Positions 35,881 to 44,557 of a stretch of 64,000 bases of DNA are shown piece by piece. How positions within the stretch are numbered: position 1 is the first letter of the stretch; each line of letters begins with the position of its first letter. The stretch is from Burkholderiales bacterium RIFCSPHIGHO2_12_FULL_63_20. GTDB taxonomy: Bacteria; Pseudomonadota; Gammaproteobacteria; Burkholderiales; Burkholderiaceae_C. Both the position numbers and the translations under genes were made by a program. The stretch spans positions 146,641-210,640 of the forward strand of contig MESA01000001.1 of NCBI GenBank assembly GCA_001770775.1. The letters are read 5' to 3'. The notes under the pieces were generated by a model. It saw only the letters and a program-made list of their open reading frames with translations, was not told where the DNA came from and searched no databases.

Positions 35881-37287
35881 TCAGTGCCAGGCCGTCACTG
35901 TGGTCGCCATGGCCTTGAAGCCCACCACGCAGGGCTGGCCCGGCGCCCAGTCCATCTGTTGAATGGCCTTGCGGGTCAGCAGCGCCCAGACCGCAGGGGC
36001 ACCCTGTTCCGTGTCCCCGTGGGCGCCCAGGGCCTGGTCCAGCTCGATCCCGACGGCGCCGTAGGTGCCATGCTCGCCCGCCAGCATCACCTGTGTGATG
36101 CGGCCGTGCAGGCAGTTGAGGCTGCTGGTGTCGGCTGGGGGCTGGCGGTGCAGGCTCAGGTCACGGGCGCGCAGCTTCAGGCGCACGGGGCTGCCTACCG
36201 GGTGCAGCATGGCTGGCACCGTGATGCGCTGGCCACCCACGTCCACCTCGCTGAGCAGCCAGTTCAGGTCGTGGCGGCGCACCACGCCTTCGATCACGCA
36301 GCCCGCATCGGTGCCCTCCAGAAAGGTCGACAGGGACACGTCCGACAGCACCTGCGTGGCGGGGCCTGCACTGGCCATGCGGCCTTCGTGCAGCACCAGC
36401 ACGTCGTCGGCCAGGCGCACCACCTCGCTCATCCGGGGGCTGACCAGCACCATGGGAATGCGCCAGCGCCGGGGGATCTCGGCCAGCAGGTCCAGCAACT
36501 CGTCATGCTCGTGGGCGGGCACCTCGCCCAGTGGGTTGTCCAGCAGCAGGGCCTGGGGGCGTGACAGCAGGGCGCGGCCCAGAGCCACGCGCACCCGCTG
36601 CGACGCAGTGAGTTGCGCGGGACGTCGGGGCAGCAGGGTGGCCAGCTCCAGCCACGCCACGATCTGCGTGAAGTCGGGGGCGTCGGCGGGGGCGGTACCG
36701 CGTGGCAGGCCATAGCGCAGGTTGCCGCGCACGCTCAGGTGCGCGAACAGGTGGGCGTGAGCGTCCAGCCAGACCAGGCGCCGCTGATGCACGGGCAGGT
36801 TGACGCGGGCGGTGCCGTCATACAAGGTGTCCTGCCCCAGCGCGACGCGCCCTCCTTTGGCCGGGATGAGGCCGGCGGCGGCCTGCAACAGGGCGCTCTG
36901 GGTGGCGGGCTCGCGTCCTACCAGCGCACAGACGCGGCCCGGGGGCACGCGAAACTGTGCACGGATGTCCAAGCCCGGCTGCTGCAGGCGCAGCTCCACA
37001 CTCAGGGCGCGGGCCGACGTCGAGGCGGGGCGGGGCTTGGCGAGGGGGGGCGCGGGCAGTTGCAACGCCAGGGTCCACCAACTGCGCCAGCGCGAGGCGC
37101 CCAGGGTGTGCGCCAGGGGCCGGCTCATCGGGGCGAGGGTCTGGGTGCGCTGCCCCATCCACATCATCAGGGCCAGCACCGCCATCAGGCTGGCGGCCAC
37201 GATGTTGCCGACCAGGGGCAGGTCGATCTGGCCGTCCGGCAGGGTGGGCAGCCAGGGCCAGGCGCGCAGCAGGGTGTCCATCGTCAT
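35881..37287 (-). CDS. ModC-like protein with degenerate ATPase motifs and N-terminal permease remnant
   Basis: A 468-aa protein starting at the ATG ending at 37287, overlapping the upstream stop by 4 bases. Residues 25-44 form one TM helix, and 58-84 (MSRPLAHTLGASRWRSWW and following) resemble the EAA loop of ModB-type permeases. Residues 94-320 align with the ModC ATPase fold, but the key motifs are replaced. Walker A reads GREPATQS, without the Lys. The Q-loop Gln is missing (RLVWLDAH). The signature is LTASQR. Walker B ends LLLDNP, with Asn in place of the catalytic Glu. The H-loop reads LVSPRMSEV, without His. The C-terminal 330-465 region keeps two TOBE/Mop-like units that in ModC bind molybdate or tungstate. 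ATP hydrolysis is unlikely. It may be a sensor, a regulator or a decaying fusion. Confidence 0.75.
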   Translation of the reverse strand: MTMDTLLRAWPWLPTLPDGQIDLPLVGNIVAASLMAVLALMMWMGQRTQTLAPMSRPLAHTLGASRWRSWWTLALQLPAPPLAKPRPASTSARALSVELRLQQPGLDIRAQFRVPPGRVCALVGREPATQSALLQAAAGLIPAKGGRVALGQDTLYDGTARVNLPVHQRRLVWLDAHAHLFAHLSVRGNLRYGLPRGTAPADAPDFTQIVAWLELATLLPRRPAQLTASQRVRVALGRALLSRPQALLLDNPLGEVPAHEHDELLDLLAEIPRRWRIPMVLVSPRMSEVVRLADDVLVLHEGRMASAGPATQVLSDVSLSTFLEGTDAGCVIEGVVRRHDLNWLLSEVDVGGQRITVPAMLHPVGSPVRLKLRARDLSLHRQPPADTSSLNCLHGRITQVMLAGEHGTYGAVGIELDQALGAHGDTEQGAPAVWALLTRKAIQQMDWAPGQPCVVGFKAMATTVTAWH

Positions 37288-38087
37288 CCCTTGGGGCCTT
37301 GCCAACCCGGGCGGCTGGCCTTGACCGCGCTCTGGGCCAGCGGCCATTGCAGCCAGCTCACCAGCAACTTGGCCCCCGGGTGGCGCGAGCGGAAGGCGCA
37401 GGCCACCTGGGCCTCCAGCACGAAGTTCGGACCGCCCGCCAGCCAGATCTTGCGCGGCTCGCCTTGCGGCGGGGTGGCCAGCCACTGGGCACGGGTCATG
37501 AGCCGGTAGCTGGGCAGGCGGGCACCGGTTTTCACGCTGGCTGCGAGGCTCAGCAAGGCGCGCAACTGACCCCCACTCAGCCGGTGGGCCAGGGCCTCCA
37601 GGGGCGAATCGGCCTCCAGCGGGTGCCAGTTGGCCACGCCGGCCCGGCACGCCGCCAGCACCTGCATCAGGGCCCGGGCGGCATCGGTCTCGCCGCGCAG
37701 GCCGGCGACATCGTCGACGGGGCCCAGCAGCAGCACGTCGGTGCGCGCCACCGTCTGACGGTTGTAGATCAAGCCTTCCTTTTCCAGCGCCTCGGCGCGC
37801 GGGTGCGAGAGAAACAGGCCGGCGTCGATGCCCCCCTGCTCCAGGGCGTTCAGCACCTGGCGCGTGCCCATGGCCTCGAAGCGCGCCGTCCAGCCCAGGT
37901 CCTGGCGCATGGCCGACTGCCATCGGCCCGTCAGGCCGGTGCTGATCACCAGCGGGTCGGCGCCGATACGGGGGCTGTCGGCACGCGCGGGCACGCGCCC
38001 TTGGGCCTGGCTGGCCAAGGGGGCCGCGAGCAGGCCCAGACCGGTCAGGGTCGTGGTGAAGAAGGTGCGACGGGCAGAGGCGGACAT
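37284..38087 (-). CDS. TupA-like periplasmic substrate-binding protein
   Basis: A 267-aa exported protein from the ATG ending at 38087. Its signal sequence MSASARRTFFTTTLTGLGLL has a Tat-like twin Arg, with likely cleavage after SQA near residue 28. The mature part follows the TupA (tungstate-binding) layout: an early ISTGLTGRW strand, FEAMGTRQVLNALEQGGIDAG, HPRAEALEKEGLIYNRQTVARTD, then GPVDDVAGLRG. The usual SRGDDSGTH-type ligand loop is not recognisable, so specificity may differ. Its stop is coupled (ATGA) to the ModC-like gene. A normal TupB/ModB permease is absent. Confidence 0.75.
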   Translation of the reverse strand: MSASARRTFFTTTLTGLGLLAAPLASQAQGRVPARADSPRIGADPLVISTGLTGRWQSAMRQDLGWTARFEAMGTRQVLNALEQGGIDAGLFLSHPRAEALEKEGLIYNRQTVARTDVLLLGPVDDVAGLRGETDAARALMQVLAACRAGVANWHPLEADSPLEALAHRLSGGQLRALLSLAASVKTGARLPSYRLMTRAQWLATPPQGEPRKIWLAGGPNFVLEAQVACAFRSRHPGAKLLVSWLQWPLAQSAVKASRPGWQGPKG

Positions 38088-38409
38088 GGCAGGCGGGCGA
38101 CGGAACAGGGCCCCGGTGGGGCGGGCAAGCCTGTCAGGATACAAAAAACCAGAACGGCCGGGCACGCTTTCTTGGGGGGTTGGGGTCTGTCCCTGGTTCG
38201 CATCGGGGTCAGGGGGGTGTCAAAAACGTGCGACTTGATTAAAATGGAAGGTTCCCGATACGTCTGTCGTGCGTTCATCCCGTTGATTTGCCGGGGTACG
38301 CGAGATAGAAGCAGATGCAGCGGGCCGCACGCTGAGGCGGGGTGTCGAGAGCATGGTGGTGGTTGGCCGTGCTGTCGAGACCCTGTTTTTTAATTTTCTG
38401 GAGTGAGTC
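38088..38409. other. Divergent control region between TupA-like gene and pckG
   Basis: A 322-base gap without a gene. On the plus strand, a possible promoter for pckG (GTGTCA at 38217-38222, 17 bases, TAAAAT at 38240-38245) lies about 165 bases before the ATG. I found no convincing minus-strand promoter and no riboswitch, including no Moco aptamer, before the TupA-like gene. Confidence 0.4.
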
Positions 38410-40266
38410 ATGACTGCTGCAGTACAGGTGAATGCACCTGCTTACGTCAAAAACACCAAGCTGATCGCCTGGGTGGCCGAAATCGCCGCCCTGACGCAGC
38501 CCAAGGACATCGTCTGGTGTGACGGTTCCCAAGAAGAGTACGACCGCCTGTGCGCCCAGCTCGTGGCCGCCGGCTCGTTCAAGAAGCTCAACCCCGAGCT
38601 GCGCCCCAACTCCTACCTGGCCTGGACCCACCCGTCCGACGTGGCCCGCGTGGAAGACCGCACCTTCATCTGCGCCGAGCGCAAGGAAGACGCCGGCCCC
38701 ACCAACAACTGGTGTGAGCCCGCCGAAATGCGCGCCAAGCTGCAAACCGGTGAAGACGCCCTGTTCAAGGGGTCGATGAAGGGCCGCACGATGTACGTGA
38801 TCCCCTTCTCGATGGGCCCGCTGGGTTCCAACATCGCCCACATCGGCGTCGAGCTGTCTGACTCGGCCTACGTGGCCGTCAACATGAAGCTCATGACCCG
38901 CATGGGCAAGGGCGTGATCGACGTGCTGGGCACCGATGGCGAGTTCGTGCCCTGTGTGCACACCGTGGGCGCCCCGCTGGCCGAAGGTCAGCAAGACGTG
39001 GCCTGGCCGTGCAACCCCGACACCAAGTACATCGTCCACTACCCCACGACCCGCGAAATCTGGTCCTACGGTTCGGGCTACGGCGGCAACGCGCTGCTGG
39101 GCAAGAAGTGCTTCGCGCTGCGCATCGCCTCCACCATGGGCCGTGACCAGGGCTGGCTGGCCGAGCACATGCTGCTGCTGGGCGTGACCAACCCCGAAGG
39201 CCAGAAGTACCACGTGGCCGCCGCTTTCCCCTCGGCCTGTGGCAAGACCAACTTCTCCATGCTGATCCCGCCCGAGGGCTACAACGGCTGGAAGGTCACC
39301 ACCATCGGTGACGACATCGCCTGGATCAAGCCCGCGGCCGATGGCAAGCTGTACGCCATCAACCCCGAAGCCGGTTACTTCGGCGTGGCCCCTGGCACCA
39401 ACACGCTGACGAACTTCAACTGCATGAAGTCGCTCGACCGCGACGTGATCTTCACGAACGTGGCCCTGACCGACGACGGCGACGTGTGGTGGGAGTCGAT
39501 GACCGACGAGCTGCCTGCGCACCTGGTCGACTGGCAAGGCAACGACTGGACCCCGGCGATTGCCAAGGAAAAGGGCACCAAGGCCGCTCACCCCAACGCC
39601 CGCTTCACGGTCTCGGCCACCAACAACCCGGCGCTGGACCCCGAGTGGGACAACCCCGCTGGCGTGCCGATCGACGCCTTCATCTTCGGTGGCCGTCGCT
39701 CCACGACCGTGCCGCTGGTGACCGAGGCCCGTGACTGGACCGAAGGCGTCTACATGGCCGCCACCATGGGCTCCGAAACCACCGCCGCCGCTTTTGGCGC
39801 GCAAGGTGTGGTCCGTCGCGACCCGTTCGCCATGCTGCCCTTCATGGGCTACAACATGAGCGACTACTTCCAGCACTGGCTGAGCCTGGGCAACAAGCTG
39901 GCCGCCTCTGGCGCCCAACTGCCCAAGATCTACTGCGTCAACTGGTTCCGCAAGGGTGCCGACGGCAAGTTCGTGTGGCCTGGCTACAGCGAAAACATGC
40001 GCGTGCTGGAGTGGATGCTGGGCCGCCTGCAAGGCAAGGCCCACGGCGTGGAAAACGCTTTTGGCATCAGCCCGACCTACGAAGACATCAACTGGAACGG
40101 CCTGAACTTCACGAAGGACCAGTTCCAGTCGGTCATCGGCATCGACACCGCCGCCTGGACGCAAGAGCTCAAGCTGCACGACGAGCTGTTCACCCAGCTG
40201 GCCCACAACCTGCCGGCCGAAATGCCTGCGACCAAGGCCAAGCTGGCGCAGCGTCTGGCTGCCTGA
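38410..40266 (+). CDS. pckG: Phosphoenolpyruvate carboxykinase (GTP)
   Basis: Cytosolic gluconeogenic enzyme converting oxaloacetate and GTP to PEP, GDP and CO2. The 618-aa protein starts at ATG 38410, 7 bases after GGAG. The kinase-1a P-loop is in [13 protein letters not shown], with the reactive Cys at about residue 277. The block GDDIAWIKP and the guanine-site region [15 protein letters not shown] confirm the GTP-dependent class rather than the ATP-dependent PckA. It is monocistronic with its own terminator. With maeB at 44.6-46.9 kb it covers the main routes from C4 acids to PEP and pyruvate. Confidence 0.98.
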   Translation: MTAAVQVNAPAYVKNTKLIAWVAEIAALTQPKDIVWCDGSQEEYDRLCAQLVAAGSFKKLNPELRPNSYLAWTHPSDVARVEDRTFICAERKEDAGPTNNWCEPAEMRAKLQTGEDALFKGSMKGRTMYVIPFSMGPLGSNIAHIGVELSDSAYVAVNMKLMTRMGKGVIDVLGTDGEFVPCVHTVGAPLAEGQQDVAWPCNPDTKYIVHYPTTREIWSYGSGYGGNALLGKKCFALRIASTMGRDQGWLAEHMLLLGVTNPEGQKYHVAAAFPSACGKTNFSMLIPPEGYNGWKVTTIGDDIAWIKPAADGKLYAINPEAGYFGVAPGTNTLTNFNCMKSLDRDVIFTNVALTDDGDVWWESMTDELPAHLVDWQGNDWTPAIAKEKGTKAAHPNARFTVSATNNPALDPEWDNPAGVPIDAFIFGGRRSTTVPLVTEARDWTEGVYMAATMGSETTAAAFGAQGVVRRDPFAMLPFMGYNMSDYFQHWLSLGNKLAASGAQLPKIYCVNWFRKGADGKFVWPGYSENMRVLEWMLGRLQGKAHGVENAFGISPTYEDINWNGLNFTKDQFQSVIGIDTAAWTQELKLHDELFTQLAHNLPAEMPATKAKLAQRLAA

Positions 40267-40291
40267 TCGCCACTGGCGCTCTGCCCCTGAA

Positions 40292-40316
40292 AACCCCGCC
40301 TCGGCGGGGTTTTTTC
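40292..40316. terminator. Terminator between pckG and fau
   Basis: AACCCCGC-CTCG-GCGGGGTT followed by a T-run, 26 bases after the pckG stop. The A residues on the other side suggest it can also serve the convergent minus-strand gene. Confidence 0.88.
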
Positions 40317-40319
40317 ATC

Positions 40320-40901
40320 TCAATCTGGCGTCCACACCTGCGCTTCGGTGACCACGGCCATCAGGGGCAGGTCATGCGCTTGCGGGGCCAGTTCCTCGCC
40401 GCTCAGGCGCGCCTGCTCCCAGGCCACGCCGATCACGGTGACGCCGGGGTGGGCAGCCAGGTAGCGGTCGAAATAGCCCCCGCCATAGCCCAGGCGAAAG
40501 CCCTCGGGCGTGAAGCCCACGCAGGGCACCAGCACCACATCGGGCACCACCGGTTTGCCCACCGGGCTGGGCAGGCCACACTCGTCCACGGTGCTCAGCT
40601 CGCCGCCATCCCAAGGGCGAAAGTGCATGGCCACCGGTTCGCGTTGGGCAAAAGGCAGGGCCAGGCGGCAATCCCACTGCGCCTGGGCGCGCAAGGCCAG
40701 CGTCCTTGGGTTAAATTCCCCCTTCATGGGCCAGTACACCCCCAGGCCATCGGGCTCCAGCTGCGCGAGCACGTCCAGCAGGCGTTGTTCCAGTTGCACT
40801 TGCGCGGCTTCGCCCGCAGGCGTGGCACACCAGGCTTGATGCGCGGCCAGCAGGCGCCGGCGCAGGGCAGAGCGATTGAGGGTCGGGTCGGGTGAGGTCA
40901 T
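40320..40901 (-). CDS. 5-formyltetrahydrofolate cyclo-ligase
   Basis: ATP-dependent enzyme turning 5-formyl-THF into 5,10-methenyl-THF, which returns a stored folate to the active pool. The product is 193 aa from the ATG ending at 40901; a GTG 3 bases upstream is possible. The signature GFTPEGFRLGYGGGYFDR is complete, with the phosphate-binding Gly-rich turn and the basic N-terminal segment (RSALRRRLLAAHQAW). Start-to-start distance to the divergent lytic transglycosylase is only about 17 bases. No 6S RNA gene precedes it, unlike in enterics. Confidence 0.95.
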   Translation of the reverse strand: MTSPDPTLNRSALRRRLLAAHQAWCATPAGEAAQVQLEQRLLDVLAQLEPDGLGVYWPMKGEFNPRTLALRAQAQWDCRLALPFAQREPVAMHFRPWDGGELSTVDECGLPSPVGKPVVPDVVLVPCVGFTPEGFRLGYGGGYFDRYLAAHPGVTVIGVAWEQARLSGEELAPQAHDLPLMAVVTEAQVWTPD

Positions 40902-40918
40902 CACAGAGAGTCATTCCA

Positions 40919-43189
40919 TTGAAATTCACACACAAGTATGCGGCCCCGGTCGCCCGGATGCTGGCGGCGATGGCCCTGGCCTGTGGCGCCCTGGCCCCCA
41001 CCGCCTTCGCCCAGCCCGGGGTCGACGGCACGGACAACGCCGCCATCGTGGCGGCCCGCGAGGCTTGGCGCGCCCGTGACGCCGTGGCCCTGCTGTCTGC
41101 ACGCGATCAACTGATCCAGACGCAACACCCCTTGGCCCCCTGGGCCGATTATTGGTCGCTGATGCTGCGCCTGCCCACCATCAGTGTGGCCGAGGTGGAT
41201 GCCTTCTTCGCGCGTTGGCCAGACAGCTATGTGGCCGACCGTGGCCGCAACGACTGGTTGCTGGAGCTGGGGCGCCGCCAGGATTGGGGTACTTTCCTGC
41301 GGATTCAGCCGCAGTTTCGCATGGCCGACGACCGCGAGGTCACCTGCCTGGGGGTGTGGGCGCGTTACCAGGCGCGGGCAGCGGCCCAGACGAGCAGCGT
41401 CTGGCGCGCGCAGGCGCAGCAGGCCTGGTGGGACCAGAAAGACGCCGATCAGGGCTGTGATCGCATGGCCAGCGGGCTGTTGAAGGCGGGGGTGCTCACC
41501 TCCGAGGATGTCTGGCAAAAGCTGCGTCTGGTGGTGGAGTCCAACAAGCCCAAGGCGGTTCAGCAGACGGCGCGACACCTGGGAGATGCCGTGGCCCAGG
41601 TGGCCGCTCGCTTGATGACCACACCCCAGGCGGTGCTGCAACCCGGTGCGCTGTCGGGCGCGCTCGCGTCGGCCGACGGTGAGGACGATCGCTCACCGGG
41701 TGCCTCCATCGGTCCCCAGTCGTCTGCCAAACAGCCCGCGTCGAAGACCCGCAGCCTGTTGCGCAAGAAGCCGCTGCCCAGGCCGACCCTGGCCAGCATC
41801 CCGCTGAGCATCCCACCCGAGTCGGAAGGGCCGCTGAACCTGCTGGCCTTCATCCGCTGGGCCAGCGTGGACCACGCGGCGGCCACCGCGGCCATCGCCG
41901 ATGCCGCCACGCGTGCGCGCTGGCAGTGGCGCGCCGAGGAGGCCGCGTGGGCCTGGGCCCAACTGGGGCGCACCGCCGCCTGGCGCCTGTTGCCGGAGGC
42001 CCCTGCGCATTACGCCCGGGCCTGGACCGATCTGGGCATGGCGGCGGGGGCGGGTGAGCTGTCCCCCGGTGCAGCCGCCTGGTCGGATGAGACCCTGGGC
42101 TGGATGGTGCGCAGTGCCATCCGGGCTGCCACGGCGGGCGATGCCGCTCGTTGGGTGCAGGTCGAGCAGGCTGTGTCGGCCATGACACCGGCCCAGCGCA
42201 ACGATCCCGCCTGGCTGTACTGGCAGGCGCGTGCCCTTCAGGCCCGCGCGGCGACCTCACCGGCCCTGGCGACAGTCCTGCGTCAGCAGGCGCGTGAACG
42301 GCTGATCCAGGTGGCCGATCCGCTGACCTTTTATGGCCAATTGGCCAGCGAGGCCCTCCAGGGGCGCCCGCCCGCGCCGCCCCCGACGCCTGCGCCGCTC
42401 ACCGATTCGGAATTGGTGGCCGCCGAGGTGGAGCCGGGTATCGACCGGGCCTTGCGCCTGATGGCGCTGGGCTGGCGTTCCGACGCGGTCCGGGAGTGGA
42501 ACTTCACCCTGTCCCGCACCCGGCCCGGCGGGCTGAGCGACCGCGAATTGCTGGCCGTGGCCGAGCTGGCCTGCCGCCGCGAAATCTGGGACCGCTGCAT
42601 CAACACCAGCGAGCGCACGCGCCAGATGGTCAACCTGGCGCAGCGTTACCCCACGCCTTACCGCGACGAGGTGCTGGCGGCGGCCGCCGAGGTGGGGCTG
42701 GATCCGGCCTACATGTATGGCCTGATCCGTCAGGAGTCGCGTTTCCTGGTGGCCGCACGATCGACGGTGGGCGCCTCGGGTCTGATGCAGGTGATGCCCG
42801 CCACGGCGGCCTGGACGGCCCGCAAGCTGAGCATCCCCTACAGCCCTGAGCTGCTCACCGAGCGCTCGACCAACCTGCGCATTGGGGCCGGCTATCTCAA
42901 ACTGGTGTTGGACGATTTCCAGGGCACGCAGGCCATGGCGGCGGCGGCCTACAACGCTGGCCCCAGCCGTCCACGTCGCTGGCGTGAGGGCGGTACGGTC
43001 GAGGCCGCAGCCTGGGCCGAGAACGTGCCCTTTGCCGAAACCCGCGACTACGTCAAGAAGGTGCTGGCCAACGCCACGGTGTACAGCCATGTGCTGGCTG
43101 GGCAGCCGCTGTCGCTCAAGCGGCGCCTGGGCGACACCATCGGCCCACGTGTGGCGGCTTCCCCGGGCGTCGCTCAAGATCTGCCCTGA
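40919..43189 (+). CDS. Soluble lytic murein transglycosylase (Slt70-like)
   Basis: Periplasmic enzyme cleaving the MurNAc-GlcNAc bond of peptidoglycan to form 1,6-anhydroMurNAc. The probable start is TTG 40919 after AGAGAG, giving 756 aa and a signal peptide ending near AFA-Q; a GTG at 40892 is an alternative. A long helical superhelical (U/L) region precedes the SLT catalytic domain at about 590-740. The catalytic Glu is at about residue 606 in YGLIRQESRF, followed by GASGLMQVMPATA and AYNAGPSR. A linker at about 230-310 is Ser/Pro/Lys-rich. A strong terminator follows. Confidence 0.92.
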   Translation: MKFTHKYAAPVARMLAAMALACGALAPTAFAQPGVDGTDNAAIVAAREAWRARDAVALLSARDQLIQTQHPLAPWADYWSLMLRLPTISVAEVDAFFARWPDSYVADRGRNDWLLELGRRQDWGTFLRIQPQFRMADDREVTCLGVWARYQARAAAQTSSVWRAQAQQAWWDQKDADQGCDRMASGLLKAGVLTSEDVWQKLRLVVESNKPKAVQQTARHLGDAVAQVAARLMTTPQAVLQPGALSGALASADGEDDRSPGASIGPQSSAKQPASKTRSLLRKKPLPRPTLASIPLSIPPESEGPLNLLAFIRWASVDHAAATAAIADAATRARWQWRAEEAAWAWAQLGRTAAWRLLPEAPAHYARAWTDLGMAAGAGELSPGAAAWSDETLGWMVRSAIRAATAGDAARWVQVEQAVSAMTPAQRNDPAWLYWQARALQARAATSPALATVLRQQARERLIQVADPLTFYGQLASEALQGRPPAPPPTPAPLTDSELVAAEVEPGIDRALRLMALGWRSDAVREWNFTLSRTRPGGLSDRELLAVAELACRREIWDRCINTSERTRQMVNLAQRYPTPYRDEVLAAAAEVGLDPAYMYGLIRQESRFLVAARSTVGASGLMQVMPATAAWTARKLSIPYSPELLTERSTNLRIGAGYLKLVLDDFQGTQAMAAAAYNAGPSRPRRWREGGTVEAAAWAENVPFAETRDYVKKVLANATVYSHVLAGQPLSLKRRLGDTIGPRVAASPGVAQDLP

Positions 43190-43209
43190 CGGGCGCCGGG
43201 CCCCAAACA

Positions 43210-43240
43210 AAAGGGCCCCGTCCGTGAGGAGGGGCCCTTT
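43210..43240. terminator. Bidirectional terminator between slt and barstar genes
   Basis: AAAGGGCCCC and GGGGCCCTTT form a perfect 10-bp stem around an 11-base loop between two convergent genes, with short A- and T-runs on the two sides. Confidence 0.8.
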
Positions 43241-43284
43241 GTCATGAGGAGGCGGCAGCAGGCTTGGTGCCTGCGGTCACCGCA

Positions 43285-43845
43285 TCAGGCGGCGTTCAGC
43301 AGTGCGGCGGTGTCGAACACGCTGCTCATCGGCGGCAGGTTCATCACGATCGTCGGTGTGGCGTTCTTGGAGACCTTCACGGGCTTCACGTTGGGGTCAT
43401 TCTGCGCCACATCGGCCTTGTCCCAGTTGCTGGCCGATTCCTTGCCAGAGACGGCCATGGAATAGAACACGCGGAAGGGGATCTTGCGCTCGCTCCAGAA
43501 GTCGGCGGCATCGCGGAAGGCGTCGAGCAACTGCTCGCGGGTTTCGCGGTCGCAGGCGGTGTCACCGGGGATGAGTTCGAGCACGACGACGAAGCCGGGC
43601 TGTGGACCCGACTTGTGGACGAGGTCGGTCATGCAGTCGTACAGGGCGTCCAGGTTCTTGCCGAAGTGATCCGGGAACAGGAAGTCGCGAGCAATGATGT
43701 CCAGCACGTCCTGTTTGTCCTGAGCGGCGCTCAGGTTCGTGTACAGGAAGTGGTGGCCAACCGCATGGGCTGCCTGTTGCAGTTCTTCCGGGCGAAAGGC
43801 TCGGATGGCTTGAACGATGTTGGGTCGAACGGATTGCAACAACAT
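43285..43845 (-). CDS. Barstar-family ribonuclease inhibitor
   Basis: A 186-aa cytoplasmic protein, longer than the 90-aa classic barstar because of an N-terminal extension of about 50 residues and an extended C-terminus. The diagnostic barstar helix is clear: FPDHFGKNLDALYDCM aligns with the barstar block that includes the Asp which plugs the RNase active site. VVVLELIPGD and the later FRVFYSM strand complete the fold. It lies 99 bases downstream of, and on the same strand as, the RNase Sa-like gene. This is the expected enzyme/inhibitor pairing, in which the inhibitor protects the producer's own RNA. The ribosome-binding site is weak (AAGG). Confidence 0.9.
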   Translation of the reverse strand: MLLQSVRPNIVQAIRAFRPEELQQAAHAVGHHFLYTNLSAAQDKQDVLDIIARDFLFPDHFGKNLDALYDCMTDLVHKSGPQPGFVVVLELIPGDTACDRETREQLLDAFRDAADFWSERKIPFRVFYSMAVSGKESASNWDKADVAQNDPNVKPVKVSKNATPTIVMNLPPMSSVFDTAALLNAA

Positions 43846-43944
43846 GATCGCTTGGGGCCTTCAGCACAAGGAGGGGGGCTCGATGGGCTGGTGGGCTGAG
43901 TTGAGGGTCAAAGAAAAAAGAGCGGAGGGTGTGACCGGGCGAGG

Positions 43945-44403
43945 TCAGTGCCGGGGGTCGATACGATGGAAGCTGTTGTAGTGATCCCCGGTATAGAAAC
44001 AAGTTTCAGGTTGACGCATTTCCTTACCACCGCAAACGATGCGCCGCGCTCCGCGATGGCGCACGCCTGGGGTGGGCACGGTGTATTCACGGTAGAAGCC
44101 GCGCGGCTGACGGGGCAGGTGGCGCTCGCGGTTGCCGAACACCGTGCCGTCCTGGGTATGGCGGAACGGTCCGCCTGTCAGGATGCGTTGGTGGACGACT
44201 TGCGCTTGAACCGGCAAGTCCGACAAAGGCACCACCGCTTCAACGGCCGTCGTGTCTGGCGGAGCGGAGCGTCGCGCCTGGGCCTCCTGAGGCATCCAGT
44301 GGGCGGCGACACCCAACACCAGTCCAGCCAGGAAAGCCGCAGACCGTGATGTCAGCCAAGTGGGGCCTGACAGCCGGGTCGTGAAGGGTTTGGCACTCAG
44401 CAC
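43945..44403 (-). CDS. Secreted guanyl-specific ribonuclease (RNase Sa/barnase family)
   Basis: A 152-aa precursor from a GTG ending at 44403. The hydrophobic signal (SAAFLAGLVLGVAAHW) has likely cleavage after AQA at residue 43, leaving about 109 residues compared with 96 in RNase Sa. The microbial RNase fold is plain: GGPFRHTQDGTVFGNRE, YREYTVPTPG, RGARRIV and YTGDHYNSF. The catalytic set corresponds to Glu106, Arg120 and His141. Cys124 and Cys135 could form a disulfide in a longer-than-usual loop. It should cleave RNA 3' of guanine outside the cytoplasm. The barstar gene follows directly. Confidence 0.92.
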   Translation of the reverse strand: MLSAKPFTTRLSGPTWLTSRSAAFLAGLVLGVAAHWMPQEAQARRSAPPDTTAVEAVVPLSDLPVQAQVVHQRILTGGPFRHTQDGTVFGNRERHLPRQPRGFYREYTVPTPGVRHRGARRIVCGGKEMRQPETCFYTGDHYNSFHRIDPRH

Positions 44404-44426
44404 AACAGCTCTACGTGAAAGACCTC

Positions 44427-44455
44427 ATGCTATAGAAAACCCCACAAAAGCTCAA
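44427..44455 (-). promoter_or_regulatory. Possible promoter of the RNase-barstar pair
   Basis: On the minus strand TTGAGC (44455-44450), a 17-base spacer and TAGCAT (44432-44427) each match consensus at four of six positions. The predicted start near 44420 lies just before the GTG. The -35 overlaps the edge of the maeB terminator. Confidence 0.35.
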
Positions 44456-44496
44456 GGCCCCGGGCCGCTGAAATGCGGCAAACCGGGGCCTTTTGA
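44454..44496 (-). terminator. Terminator of maeB
   Basis: AAGGCCCCGG pairs with CCGGGGCCTT over 10 bp, with a nested GCCGC/GCGGC stem in the loop. T-rich flanks lie on both sides. It is placed about 60 bases after the maeB stop on the minus strand. Confidence 0.75.
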
Positions 44497-44557
44497 CGGG
44501 GGGTTGACAGCCTGTGCTATAAGCCCAAGCCGTTTTCACATCATGGCTGGGGGCTCA

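Noticed and set aside
35881-37923. A longer 680-residue frame reading as a permease-ATPase fusion
   Set aside because: The part upstream of 37287 overlaps the TupA-like gene in another frame and is Arg/Gly/Ala-rich without permease features. The ATGA overlap marks the true start.
40861-40918. 6S RNA gene beside the 5-formyl-THF cyclo-ligase gene, as in enterics
   Set aside because: Only about 17 bases separate it from the divergent lytic transglycosylase, which leaves no room.
44505-44522. TTGACA near TATAAG on the plus strand, resembling a promoter
   Set aside because: The two hexamers are only about 8 bases apart and no plus-strand gene follows until 47023.
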